Origin: Burkholderiales bacterium PBB3
Lineage (GTDB): Bacteria; Pseudomonadota; Gammaproteobacteria; Burkholderiales; Burkholderiaceae_C
Length of the DNA: 64,000 bases
Assembly (NCBI GenBank): GCA_002256115.1
Contig: NKIK01000014.1
Coordinates: forward strand, 1-64,000
Direction: 5' to 3'
Under the pieces are notes generated by a model. That model was not told the origin of the DNA, did not search any database, and saw nothing but the letters and a program-made list of their open reading frames with translations. How positions within the stretch are numbered: position 1 is the stretch's first letter; each line of letters starts with the position of its first letter. Shown here piece after piece: positions 26,445 through 34,955 of this stretch. The translations under genes and the position numbers were made by a program.

Positions 26445-29400
26445 ATGTTTATCCACTTGCGCCTGCACACCGAATTTTCCGTCGTTGACGGTACCAACCG
26501 CATCGACGATGTTGTCAAAGTCGCCGCCAAAGACGGACAACCCGCTCTGGCCATCACCGATTTCAACAATCTCTTTGGCGCCATTAAGTTTTACAAGGAA
26601 GCACGCGGCAAAGGCGTCAAGCCGCTGATAGGCGCTGAAATCTTGCTCGAAGGCTTGGGCGCGGATGCCACGGCCACGTCGCGCCTGGTGCTGCTGGTGC
26701 AAAACAAGCAGGGCTACCTGAATCTGTCAGAGTTGATCGCTCGGGCCTATACGCAAAATATTGTCAAAGCCCAGGCGGTTATGAAGCTGGCGTGGCTCAA
26801 AGAGCTGGGTGAAGGCTTGATTGCGCTGTCTGGCGCGCAGGCCGGCCCCGTAGGCCAGGCCCTGGTGCAAGGCGACGCGGCGCGGGCGCACGATGCTGCT
26901 CTGCAGTTGGCGGGTGTGTTCCCACACCGGTTTTATATCGAGCTGCAACGCGCTGGCCGGGTGGATGATGAAGCCCATGTGATGGCCGCCGTGCAATTGG
27001 CGGCGCGCATCAAGTTGCCCGTGGTTGCCACCCACCCGATTCAGTTCACCACGGAAGATGATTACGAAGCCCATGAAGCCCGGGTGTGTATTGCCGATGG
27101 CGAAATTTTGGGCAACCCCAAGCGGGTGCGGCGCTTCACGCGCGAGCAATATTTCAAGTCGGTGGCGCAGATGGAGGCATTGTTTGCCGATATCCCCTCG
27201 GCCATTGCCAACACCATTGAGATTGCCAAGCGCTGCAGCTTGACGCTGGTGCTGGGCAAAAACTACTTGCCGGAGTTTCCAACGCCGGAAGTCAATGGCC
27301 AGCGCATGACGCCCGAGGAGTACTTTCGCTACGCGTCCTTTGAGGGGCTCAAAGAGCGCATGCTGCACCTCTACCCCAAGGCTGACGCGCGCGAGGCGCA
27401 GATGCCGCGCTACGTGGCGCGGCTGGAGTTCGAGATCGGCACGATCTTGAAGATGGGCTTCCCCGGTTACTTTTTGATCGTGGGGGATTTCATCAACTGG
27501 GCTAAAAACAACGGCTGCCCGGTGGGGCCTGGGCGGGGCTCAGGTGCGGGCTCGCTGGTGGCGTATTCGCTGAAGATCACTGACCTGGACCCGCTGCAAT
27601 ACAACCTGCTGTTCGAGCGATTTTTGAACCCGGAGCGGGTATCCATGCCCGACTTTGACATCGACTTTTGCCAGAGCAACCGCGACCGGGTGATTGACTA
27701 TGTGAAGCTCAAATACGGCAAAGATGCCGTGAGCCAGATCGCCACCTTCGGCACTATGGCTGCGCGCGGGGTGATCCGCGACGTGGGCCGCGTGCTGGAT
27801 ATGCCCTATATGTTTTGTGATGGCATCAGCAAGCTGATCCCCAACAAGCCCGGCACCAACGTCACGCTGCAACTGCCGCCCACAGACGGCAAGAAAAACG
27901 ACAAATACATCTACGCCAGCGAAGCGGAGCCCATTCTGGCCGAGCGAGAAGCCAAGGAAGAAGACGTTAGAACCCTGCTGGAGATGGCGCGCAAGCTGGA
28001 GGGCATGACCCGCAACATCGGCATGCATGCCGGTGGCGTGTTGATTGCGCCGGGCAAGCTGACCGACTTTTGCCCGCTGTACCAGCAGCCCGGCAGCGAC
28101 TCGGCCGTGAGCCAGTACGACAAGGACGACGTGGAGGCCATTGGCCTGGTGAAGTTCGACTTCTTGGGCCTGGCCACGCTGACGATTCTGGAGATCGCGC
28201 GCGAGTTCATCATGAAGCGCCACGCAGGCCAGGAAAACTTTGCCTACGAAAACCTGCCGCTGGACGATGCCAAGGTCTACCGCTTGTTCAGCGAGGGTAA
28301 GACCGAAGCCGTGTTCCAGTTTGAAAGCGTGGGCATGCAGCGCATGCTGGTGGACGCCAAGCCCAGCCGCCTGGAAGACCTGATCGCGCTGAACGCGCTG
28401 TACCGCCCCGGTCCTATGGACCTGATCCCCAGCTTTGTGGCGCGCAAGCACGGCAAAGAGGTGATTGAGTACCCGCACCCCGCCGTGGCCGAGATGCTGA
28501 GCGAGACCTACGGCATCATGGTCTACCAAGAACAGGTGATGCAGACCGCGCAGATTCTGGGCGGCTATTCACTGGGCGGTGCGGATATGTTGCGCCGGGC
28601 CATGGGCAAGAAAAAGGTCGAGGAGATGGCCAAGGAGCGCGACAAGTTCCGCTCAGGTGCTTTGGCCACGCACAATATTTCTCAAGAGAAGGCCGACGAA
28701 GTCTTTGACTTGATGGAGAAGTTTGCGGGCTACGGCTTTAACAAGTCACACGCTGCTGCCTACTCGCTGCTGGCTTATCACACGGCCTGGATCAAGGTGC
28801 ACTACGCGGCCGAGTTCTTCTGCGCGAATATGACCGTGGAAATGGACGACACCGATAAGTTGAAAGTACTGTTTGAGGACGCGGAGAAGATGGGCCTCTC
28901 GTTTGAGCCGCCCAACATCAACCGCGGCTTCCACCGTTTTGAGCCTATCTCCAACAAGGAAATCCGCTACGGCCTGGGTGCCATCAAAGGCACAGGCCAG
29001 CAGGCGATTGAAGCCATTGTGGCGGCGCGTGAAGGCCGTGGGCCGACCGAAGAGGCCGGCCCCTTCAAGAGCCTGTTTGACTTTGCACGCCGCGTGGAGC
29101 GCAGCCGCCTGAACAAGCGATGTGTCGAAGCCCTAATCAAGGCCGGTGCGTTTGACACCTTGCAGCTCAACCGTGCCTCCCTGGTGGAGTCGATAGACCG
29201 GGCGTTTGACTTTGCAGCTGCCAGCGCCGCCAACGCCAACCAACACGGCTTGTTTGATATGGGCGGTGAAGACGACCACGGCTCCAGCACGCAAGAGCCC
29301 GATCTGGTGGAGGCCTTGCCCTGGGGCGTGCGCGAGCAGCTGATGCAGGAAAAGTCGGCCGTGGGCTTTTACCTCTCTGGCCACCTGTTTGATGAAATGG

Positions 29401-30011
29401 CGCTGGAAGTACGTCGCTTCGCCAAGCGCCCGATTGAAGAAGTGCTGGAAACCCGCGAGCCCCAGGTGTTGGCCGGCATCATCAGCGGCTTCAAGATCAT
29501 CAATGGCAACCGTGGCAAGGTCGGCATCTTCACGCTGGATGACAAGTCGGCCGCCATTGAAGCCACGGCCGATGAAACCCTGTTGACCACCTACCGCAGC
29601 CTGCTGCAGGACGACACCCTGGTCATTGTCAGTGGCCGCCTGCAGCAAGGGCGCAACGGATTTTCAGCGCGCTTCGTCACGCAGCAGATCTGGAGTCTGG
29701 ACCAAGCACGGTGCCGCTTTGGCAAGTACCTGCGCGTGGCGGTGCAATTGGGTGGCCAGCAACGGGCACCTGATGTACCGGCCATGCTGCGCGAATTTCC
29801 GGCGGAGCGTGAGATGTCCGAGCATGGTGAACTGGTGCGCGGCATGGGCGTGCGCTTACAGGTCCAGCGCCTCACGCCCAGCGGTGAGCTAGACGGTGCC
29901 GTGGCCGACCTGCACCTGGACGACAAAGCCAAATTCTTCCCCAGCGATGCCGCGCTGGCCGCTTGGCGCGCCCAGGCGTACCAGGGCAAGGCCGTTATTG
30001 CCTACGATTAA
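26445..30011 (+). CDS. dnaE: DNA polymerase III subunit alpha
   Basis: 1188 residues, normal length for a proteobacterial DnaE1. An N-terminal PHP domain (FIHLRLHTEFSVVDGTNRID), polymerase core with GPGRGSGAGSLVAY, the catalytic acids in MPDFDIDFCQSNRDRVIDY (two Asp) and VKFDFLGLATLTIL (third Asp), RPGPMDLIPSFVARKHG, and GFNKSHAAAYSLLAYHTAWI. A C-terminal OB-fold (VLAGIISGFKIINGNRGKVG) binds ssDNA. It is the replicative polymerase. The gene is monocistronic, followed at once by a dispersed repeat copy. Confidence 0.97.
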   Translation: MFIHLRLHTEFSVVDGTNRIDDVVKVAAKDGQPALAITDFNNLFGAIKFYKEARGKGVKPLIGAEILLEGLGADATATSRLVLLVQNKQGYLNLSELIARAYTQNIVKAQAVMKLAWLKELGEGLIALSGAQAGPVGQALVQGDAARAHDAALQLAGVFPHRFYIELQRAGRVDDEAHVMAAVQLAARIKLPVVATHPIQFTTEDDYEAHEARVCIADGEILGNPKRVRRFTREQYFKSVAQMEALFADIPSAIANTIEIAKRCSLTLVLGKNYLPEFPTPEVNGQRMTPEEYFRYASFEGLKERMLHLYPKADAREAQMPRYVARLEFEIGTILKMGFPGYFLIVGDFINWAKNNGCPVGPGRGSGAGSLVAYSLKITDLDPLQYNLLFERFLNPERVSMPDFDIDFCQSNRDRVIDYVKLKYGKDAVSQIATFGTMAARGVIRDVGRVLDMPYMFCDGISKLIPNKPGTNVTLQLPPTDGKKNDKYIYASEAEPILAEREAKEEDVRTLLEMARKLEGMTRNIGMHAGGVLIAPGKLTDFCPLYQQPGSDSAVSQYDKDDVEAIGLVKFDFLGLATLTILEIAREFIMKRHAGQENFAYENLPLDDAKVYRLFSEGKTEAVFQFESVGMQRMLVDAKPSRLEDLIALNALYRPGPMDLIPSFVARKHGKEVIEYPHPAVAEMLSETYGIMVYQEQVMQTAQILGGYSLGGADMLRRAMGKKKVEEMAKERDKFRSGALATHNISQEKADEVFDLMEKFAGYGFNKSHAAAYSLLAYHTAWIKVHYAAEFFCANMTVEMDDTDKLKVLFEDAEKMGLSFEPPNINRGFHRFEPISNKEIRYGLGAIKGTGQQAIEAIVAAREGRGPTEEAGPFKSLFDFARRVERSRLNKRCVEALIKAGAFDTLQLNRASLVESIDRAFDFAAASAANANQHGLFDMGGEDDHGSSTQEPDLVEALPWGVREQLMQEKSAVGFYLSGHLFDEMALEVRRFAKRPIEEVLETREPQVLAGIISGFKIINGNRGKVGIFTLDDKSAAIEATADETLLTTYRSLLQDDTLVIVSGRLQQGRNGFSARFVTQQIWSLDQARCRFGKYLRVAVQLGGQQRAPDVPAMLREFPAEREMSEHGELVRGMGVRLQVQRLTPSGELDGAVADLHLDDKAKFFPSDAALAAWRAQAYQGKAVIAYD

Positions 30012-30070
30012 GTGGCAAATAGCCGTTTCAGGCCGTGGATAGTGCGGGAGCAGCTACTAAATCAATAGCA
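30012..30070 (+). repeat. dispersed repeat, copy 5 (after dnaE)
   Basis: AGTGGCAAATAGCCGTTTCA precedes GGCCGTGGATAGTGCGGGAG and CAGCTACTAAATCAATAGCA. It begins at the stop codon of dnaE and fills the gap to the convergent repeat-protein gene. Confidence 0.85.
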
Positions 30071-30082
30071 GATCAATGGCGC

Positions 30083-31300
30083 TTACCTCGCCGCCGTGCT
30101 GGCGTCCACAGGTGCGCGGCTGCCCAAGGCGGCTAGTACCTTGGTCCTCTCAAACTCCGAGCGGATGCCCTGGGCATTTTTGCGTACGGCTGCTTGGCCT
30201 GTGGCATCCAGAGTTACCGCATTGACCAAGGCGACCAGCAGATTGCTGCGTTCAAATTCGCCGCTCACGCCCTGGGCGGACAGCAAAAAAACCGCCAGTT
30301 GCGCGGGACTCGGGCTGGGCATGTTTTTCAAAACTGCATTCAGCGCGGTGCTGCGCTCAAAGGATGCGCGTATGCCCAGCGTGCCTTGCAGCGCCAGCTC
30401 TGCGTGCTGCGCGGCAACAGGGCTTTGCATCAAATCCTCGATAGCGGTGCGGGCATCAAAGTCCGAGCGCATGCTGCCCACCGCGCCCAGCCAGGCGGCG
30501 GATACTTTGGGGTCAACGGCCAGCGTGGGTGCCAGGACTGACAGGGTGGAGCGCCGATCAAACGCGGAGTTCATGCGGCCTATGGCAATCAGCGCCCAGA
30601 CCTGCTGCGTCGGGGTCAGGGTGCGGGCACCCATGAGCGTGGACAGCTGCTGGCGAATCTCAAACGACGAGCCATCGCTCTGCGCCACGATGGCCTGTAG
30701 CAGGCGGTCCATGCGTTTGTCGTCTATCGGCCCGGCTTTGACCAAGCCTTCGATATACCGGGCGCGGGCATGGTGGGATTTGATCTTTTCTATCTCCGCC
30801 ACCACCGCCTCGCTGCCGCCTTTGGCGTACAGCTGGGTCACGCGCTGGCCGCTCTCCACCGCGTGTTCACGCACCAGTTTTTGAATCGTCTCTGCCAGCC
30901 AATGCTGGCCCAGCGCATCCAGCGGCAGCTCGCGCCCATCCACCACATAGGTGCGCCGCAGGGTGCCGTCGGGCTGGGGCGCAAACACCATGCTGCGGCT
31001 CACGCCCAGGCGAGTTTCTTCCAGGGTGGCGCGGCCCTTGGCGCTGACCACATCGGTCAGGGCATCGTTGAACTGGATATCGCCAAAAAATCGTGCAGAC
31101 AGTCGGTAGCCGTTGTCGCTGGTGATGACCAATTCGGTACGCGGGCCGGGGGTCAGCATGTCGATCAAACGCTCTACCGTACCGGCGTGGGCGGGCAGTG
31201 CGGTGCAGGCGCTGGCCAGGAGCAGGGCGGGCAGGTAGCGCAGCACGGGGTGGGTGCGCGTGGGGGTAGTTTGGCAAGGGGGTGTCAGGGCGCGGGTCAT
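30083..31300 (-). CDS. Secreted protein with about seven short helical repeats
   Basis: 405 residues from ATG 31300, where AAGGAA lies 5 bases upstream. A signal peptide (LRYLPALLLASACTALPAHAG) leads to a region of about 120 residues of unknown fold, then about seven repeats of roughly 35-37 residues, each with a core like S-x-F-(D/E)-R-x-x-x-L-x-x-L: MNSAFDRRSTLSVL, MRSDFDARTAIEDL, IRASFERSTALNAVL, VSGEFERSNLLVAL, IRSEFERTKVLAAL. Similar repeats occur in the extracytoplasmic tails of M56-type sensor proteases, but no protease motif is seen. Exported; function unknown. Confidence 0.7.
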   Translation of the reverse strand: MTRALTPPCQTTPTRTHPVLRYLPALLLASACTALPAHAGTVERLIDMLTPGPRTELVITSDNGYRLSARFFGDIQFNDALTDVVSAKGRATLEETRLGVSRSMVFAPQPDGTLRRTYVVDGRELPLDALGQHWLAETIQKLVREHAVESGQRVTQLYAKGGSEAVVAEIEKIKSHHARARYIEGLVKAGPIDDKRMDRLLQAIVAQSDGSSFEIRQQLSTLMGARTLTPTQQVWALIAIGRMNSAFDRRSTLSVLAPTLAVDPKVSAAWLGAVGSMRSDFDARTAIEDLMQSPVAAQHAELALQGTLGIRASFERSTALNAVLKNMPSPSPAQLAVFLLSAQGVSGEFERSNLLVALVNAVTLDATGQAAVRKNAQGIRSEFERTKVLAALGSRAPVDASTAAR

Positions 31301-31419
31301 GGTGTTCCTTGGAAATCTCGGCAATGTGCCAATGTAGCGATTTGCCGTACGCCAAGGCAGGCTGTTCCGATGGATTGCAGAATCCTAGGTTCAGACCGGA
31401 GATACTGGTGGTTGCCATA

Positions 31420-31456
31420 CCCCCTTTTCCCCCTTTCCCCCTTTTTTTCCTCTTTT
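31420..31456 (+). other. Pyrimidine-only tract upstream of the GST gene
   Basis: A run of 37 consecutive C/T bases in the intergenic region, 20 bases before the GST start at 31476. It lacks any coding signal. It may be slippage-prone or influence promoter spacing; otherwise the 31301-31475 gap shows nothing recognisable. Confidence 0.6.
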
Positions 31457-31475
31457 GTACCTCTTGAGACACCCC

Positions 31476-32174
31476 ATGCAAGACTTATCCTCCTTCGCTA
31501 TCACCCGCAAATGGCCCGCCCAGCATCCGGATCGCCTGCAGCTTTATTCGCTGGCCACCCCGAATGGCGTGAAGGTGTCCATCGCGCTGGAAGAGCTGGG
31601 CTTGCCCTACGAGGCGCACAAAGTGAGTTTTGAGACCAACGATCAGATGTCCCCCGAGTTTTTGTCGCTCAACCCCAACAACAAAATCCCCGCCATCTTG
31701 GACCCGAGCGGCCCCGGCGGCACGCCGCTGGCGTTGTTTGAATCGGGCGCGATTTTGCTTTATTTGGCAGAGAAAACGGGCCAGCTATTGCCCACTGAAC
31801 CGGCCCGCCGCTATGCGGCGATTCAGTGGTTGATGTTTCAAATGGGCGGTGTGGGGCCGATGTTTGGGCAACTGGGCTTTTTCCACAAGTTTGCGGGCAA
31901 AGACTACGAAGACAAACGGCCGCTGCAGCGCTATGTGGCTGAATCCAAGCGCCTGCTGGGCGTGTTGAACCTGCACCTGCAGGGCAAGGCGTGGATGATG
32001 GGCGCGGACTACAGCATGGCCGATATCGCCATCTTTCCTTGGGTGCGCAATCTGGTGGGCTTTTATGGCGCGGGCGCGCTGGTGGAGATTGAAAAATACC
32101 CAGAGGTGACGCGGGTGCTGGCGGCCTTTGTGGCCCGACCCGCTGTGGTGCGCGGCCTAGCTGTGCCAGCCTGA
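31476..32174 (+). CDS. Glutathione S-transferase-like protein (YghU/YfcG type)
   Basis: 232 residues from ATG 31476. N-terminal thioredoxin-like half: LQLYSLATPNGVKVSIALEEL, then EFLSLNPNNKIPAILDPSGP and the glutathione-binding LFESGAILLYLAEKTG. The helical C-terminal half follows with DYSMADIAIFPWVRN. The N-terminal TPNG motif (Thr-Pro-Asn-Gly) marks the nu-class YghU/YfcG group, which have disulfide-bond reductase and peroxidase activity with glutathione. A GNAT gene follows 35 bases later on the same strand. Confidence 0.88.
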   Translation: MQDLSSFAITRKWPAQHPDRLQLYSLATPNGVKVSIALEELGLPYEAHKVSFETNDQMSPEFLSLNPNNKIPAILDPSGPGGTPLALFESGAILLYLAEKTGQLLPTEPARRYAAIQWLMFQMGGVGPMFGQLGFFHKFAGKDYEDKRPLQRYVAESKRLLGVLNLHLQGKAWMMGADYSMADIAIFPWVRNLVGFYGAGALVEIEKYPEVTRVLAAFVARPAVVRGLAVPA

Positions 32175-32209
32175 GTCCAACGCCACCCCATGAAGGGAAA
32201 GATACCGCC

Positions 32210-32716
32210 ATGAACCTCGTGATTCGCCATGCGGAGCCGGACGACTATCTGGGTGTGGCCCGCATTTATGAGTACCCCCTCGCGGCAGCTGGCACTTTTC
32301 AGATTCCGCTGCAATCGACCGAGGTGTGGAAAAAGCGCCTGGCCGGCATGGGGCCGCTGGATAGGGTGCTGGTCGCCGTGGCAGACGGTGAGATTGTGGG
32401 CAATTTGGGACTGCACCAAGCACCCCACGCCAGACGCGCCCATGTCGCCCATTTCGGCATAGCGGTGCGCGATGATTGGCATGGCAAAGGCATTGGCAAG
32501 ACCCTGCTGCGCAGCGCGGTAGACCTGGCCGACAACTGGCTGGGCCTGATCCGCCTGGAGCTGACGGTGTGGACCGACAACACCGTGGCCCAGCGCCTGT
32601 ACGCCAGCGAAGGCTTTGTAGCCGAAGGCACGCACCGCGCCTACGCCCTGCGCCATGGCCGTTACACCGACGCCCTGGCCATGGCCCGGCTGAACCCGAC
32701 TCCGCCGCGTCTATAG
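32210..32716 (+). CDS. GNAT family acetyltransferase (YhhY/AaaT-like)
   Basis: 168 residues; GGGAAAGATACC before ATG 32210. AHFGIAVRDDWHGKGIGKTLL is motif A (R/QxxGxG/A), followed by LIRLELTVWTDNTVAQRLYASEGF, and the opening IRHAEPDDYLGVARIYEYP matches the L-amino acid N-acetyltransferase AaaT/YhhY subgroup. It would acetylate an amino acid or related amine; the substrate is inferred from family resemblance. It ends just before a dispersed repeat and the convergent tolA gene. Confidence 0.8.
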   Translation: MNLVIRHAEPDDYLGVARIYEYPLAAAGTFQIPLQSTEVWKKRLAGMGPLDRVLVAVADGEIVGNLGLHQAPHARRAHVAHFGIAVRDDWHGKGIGKTLLRSAVDLADNWLGLIRLELTVWTDNTVAQRLYASEGFVAEGTHRAYALRHGRYTDALAMARLNPTPPRL

Positions 32717-32735
32717 CAGGGCAGGGGCACGATCT

Positions 32736-32796
32736 AGTGCCAAATACGCGTTTCAGGCCGTGGATAGTGCGGGAGCAGCTATAAAAAGGGTAGCAA
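32736..32796 (+). repeat. dispersed repeat, copy 6 (between GNAT gene and tolA)
   Basis: AGTGCCAAATACGCGTTTCA, GGCCGTGGATAGTGCGGGAG, CAGCTATAAAAAGGGTAGCA. This is the fullest copy, about 61 bases, and defines the element best. Confidence 0.88.
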
Positions 32797-32798
32797 AC

Positions 32799-33758
32799 TC
32801 AATCGCGCGGCTTAAAGCCGATGATGAGCACGGGCGGTACCCGGCCATCCACATCACGCGGTAACACCTCGGTCTTGTCGATGGCGGACAGCACGGCCTC
32901 ATCCCAGGCTTTGACACCGCTGCTTTGCACGATGCGGCGGCTGATGATGGTGCCGTCGGGCGATGTGCGTACTTCTACCTCGGCCAGCGGATTGCCCGAT
33001 AGGGTTTCGGTGAAGGTGATGTTGGGCTTGATGCGTGCGCGAATGCGCCCGGCGTAGCCTGCGGATGGCCCACTGCTTTGGGCCGCCGTGCCCTGGCTGT
33101 TCTCACTGCCCGAACCGGCCAGCGCCGCCATGCGTTTGAGGGCCTGCTGGCGCACATCGGCCAGCCTTTTGGCGTCTGCGGCAGATTCCTGTGGCTTGGC
33201 TTGCGCGGCCTGGCGCTTCTTGTCCGCTGCCAGTTTTTCTGCAGCCAGCTTGTCGGCGGCTTGTTTTTCTGCCGCTTGTTTGTCGCGGGCGGCTTGGGCT
33301 TCTTTGACTTTTTGCGCCTTGGCTTTCTCTAGTTTTTCTTTTTCCAACTTCTCTAGCGCCAGCTTTTCAGCCACCAGCTTGTCCGCCAATTGCTTTTCTT
33401 TCAGCACGCGGGCTTTTTCCCGCGCGATGGTGATGCTGGGGTCGGGCTGGGGTGGGGTGGGCGGGGCCACTACCGGCGGCTCTGGTGGTGTGGGCACGGG
33501 TTTGGGCGGCGGTGTGGGTTCTGCCACAGGTGGTTCCGGCTGCGGTTCTGGCGCGGGGGCGGGCGGCGCCGCTTCCTGGGGGATGGCAGACCACAGCTCG
33601 GCTTCGGCGGTGACCAAAGGTGCCTCCCGTTTCCACTGCACGCCCACCGTCAACATGGCCACCAGTAGGCCGTGGGCCAAGATGGCCAGCACCATGCCCC
33701 GCAGAAAGCCCGGTGTAGGCGGTGGGGCAAATTCCAGATAACTCTGGCGTGGGTTCAT
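32799..33758 (-). CDS. tolA: TolA, cell-envelope integrity protein
   Basis: 319 residues. One N-terminal TM (GFLRGMVLAILAHGLLVAML), a Pro/Glu-rich segment, a long Lys/Ala/Glu helix (about 110-210) that spans the periplasm, and a C-terminal TonB/TolA-like domain (YAGRIRARIKPNITF, AEVEVRTSPDGTIISRRIVQ, WDEAVLSAIDKTEVLP). TolA links the TolQR proton-driven motor to Pal at the outer membrane and helps constriction. It overlaps tolR by 4 bases. No tolB or pal gene follows, and the transcript ends in the repeat before the convergent GNAT gene. Confidence 0.9.
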   Translation of the reverse strand: MNPRQSYLEFAPPPTPGFLRGMVLAILAHGLLVAMLTVGVQWKREAPLVTAEAELWSAIPQEAAPPAPAPEPQPEPPVAEPTPPPKPVPTPPEPPVVAPPTPPQPDPSITIAREKARVLKEKQLADKLVAEKLALEKLEKEKLEKAKAQKVKEAQAARDKQAAEKQAADKLAAEKLAADKKRQAAQAKPQESAADAKRLADVRQQALKRMAALAGSGSENSQGTAAQSSGPSAGYAGRIRARIKPNITFTETLSGNPLAEVEVRTSPDGTIISRRIVQSSGVKAWDEAVLSAIDKTEVLPRDVDGRVPPVLIIGFKPRD

Positions 33759-34210
33759 GGTGCCAGTTGTACCGACAAGCCCACGCGGGCAATACCGGCG
33801 CGCTGCAAGGTGTCCATCACCTTGACCACCGTTTCATATTTGACATTGCGGTCCGCGCTGATGATGACGGCCGTACCCGATGCACCAGATGCACCGGAAC
33901 CCGCTGGGCCAGCCACCGTGGGTGCCTGCGCCTTCTTGACGGTGGCGGCCAAGTCCTTGAGCGTGATGCTCTGGGTTTGGTCTTTGACTTTGATCTCCAG
34001 GCTGTCATTTTTGCCAACAATCACCTGAATGATCTGGTCGGGCTGTTTGTTGGCCTTGCCCACGCTGGGCAAGTCAATCATGCTGGGTGTAATCAGCGGT
34101 GCGGTCACCATGAAGATGATGAGCAATACCAACATCACGTCGATGAAGGGCACCATATTGATCTCGCTGATGGTGCGCCGTCCGCGCCCCCGGCCTGCTA
34201 CGCTGGGCAT
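33755..34210 (-). CDS. tolR: TolR, biopolymer transport protein (ExbD family)
   Basis: 151 residues. Basic N-terminus (GRGRGRRTISEINMVPF), one TM helix with the essential membrane Asp (FIDVMLVLLIIFMVTAPLI), and a periplasmic ExbD/TolR domain ending in DTLQRAGIARVGLSVQLAP. TolR and TolQ form the proton-conducting motor. The start lies 2 bases after the tolQ stop, and the 3' end overlaps tolA by 4 bases. Confidence 0.92.
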   Translation of the reverse strand: MPSVAGRGRGRRTISEINMVPFIDVMLVLLIIFMVTAPLITPSMIDLPSVGKANKQPDQIIQVIVGKNDSLEIKVKDQTQSITLKDLAATVKKAQAPTVAGPAGSGASGASGTAVIISADRNVKYETVVKVMDTLQRAGIARVGLSVQLAP

Positions 34211-34212
34211 GT

Positions 34213-34914
34213 TCAGCGCCCCGGCTGCGCGGGCGGCTGCTGTGCGCCCACGTTGCGTTGCAAGATGTTGGAGAACTCTTCAATGAAGGTTTCTTGCTGG
34301 TTGGCAATGCGGTCGATGTCGCGCGCAAAGCGGTTGTAGGCCACCACTGCCGGTATGGCTGCAAACAGGCCGATGGCAGTGGCAACCAGGGCTTCGGCAA
34401 TGCCGGGTGCCACGGTAGCCAGCGTGACCTGCTGCAGAGCCCCCAGGCCCACAAAGGCGTGCATGATGCCCCACACGGTGCCAAACAGCCCCACATAGGG
34501 CGACACCGAACCCACCGTCGCCAGGAAGGAGAGATTGGTCTCAATGACATCGAGTTCACGCTGAAAACTGGCGCGCATGGCGCGGCGGGCACCGTCCATC
34601 AGGCTGCCCACATCGGTGACGCGGCGCTCGCGCAGTTTTTGAAATTCGCGCATGCCGCTGGCAAAAATACGCTCCATGGGGCCGCAATGGGCCGAATTTT
34701 TGGAGGCCTTGGCAAACAGGTCGTTGATGCTGGCACCCGACCAGAAATCGCGCTCAAAGGCTTCGTTCAAAGACTTGACTTTGTTCAAGGCAAACAGTTT
34801 GCGAAAAATGGCTGCCCAGCTGGAAATAGAGACGATGACGAGCAGCAGCATGACCGCTTGCACCACGATGCTGGCATTGAGTACCAGGTGAAGAATGGAC
34901 AGGTCTTGGTTCAT
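34213..34914 (-). CDS. tolQ: TolQ, proton-channel protein (MotA/TolQ/ExbB family)
   Basis: 233 residues. Three TM helices: one near the start (NASIVVQAVMLLLVIVSISS) and two in the C-terminal half (VSPYVGLFGTVWGIMHAFVG and EALVATAIGLFAAIPAVVAY), with the conserved GLFGTVWGI and ATAIGLFAAIPA of the TolQ family. It is the inner-membrane motor component of the Tol system. It starts the tolQRA cluster; ybgC is not upstream, and an aminotransferase gene lies there instead. Confidence 0.92.
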   Translation of the reverse strand: MNQDLSILHLVLNASIVVQAVMLLLVIVSISSWAAIFRKLFALNKVKSLNEAFERDFWSGASINDLFAKASKNSAHCGPMERIFASGMREFQKLRERRVTDVGSLMDGARRAMRASFQRELDVIETNLSFLATVGSVSPYVGLFGTVWGIMHAFVGLGALQQVTLATVAPGIAEALVATAIGLFAAIPAVVAYNRFARDIDRIANQQETFIEEFSNILQRNVGAQQPPAQPGR

Positions 34915-34955
34915 GGGGAGGGTTGGAGGGTCAACGGGTAGAAGTAAGGTTTCGT

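Noticed and set aside
27540-28529. 329-codon minus-strand frame within dnaE
   Set aside because: Antisense to conserved polymerase motifs; no recognisable domain.
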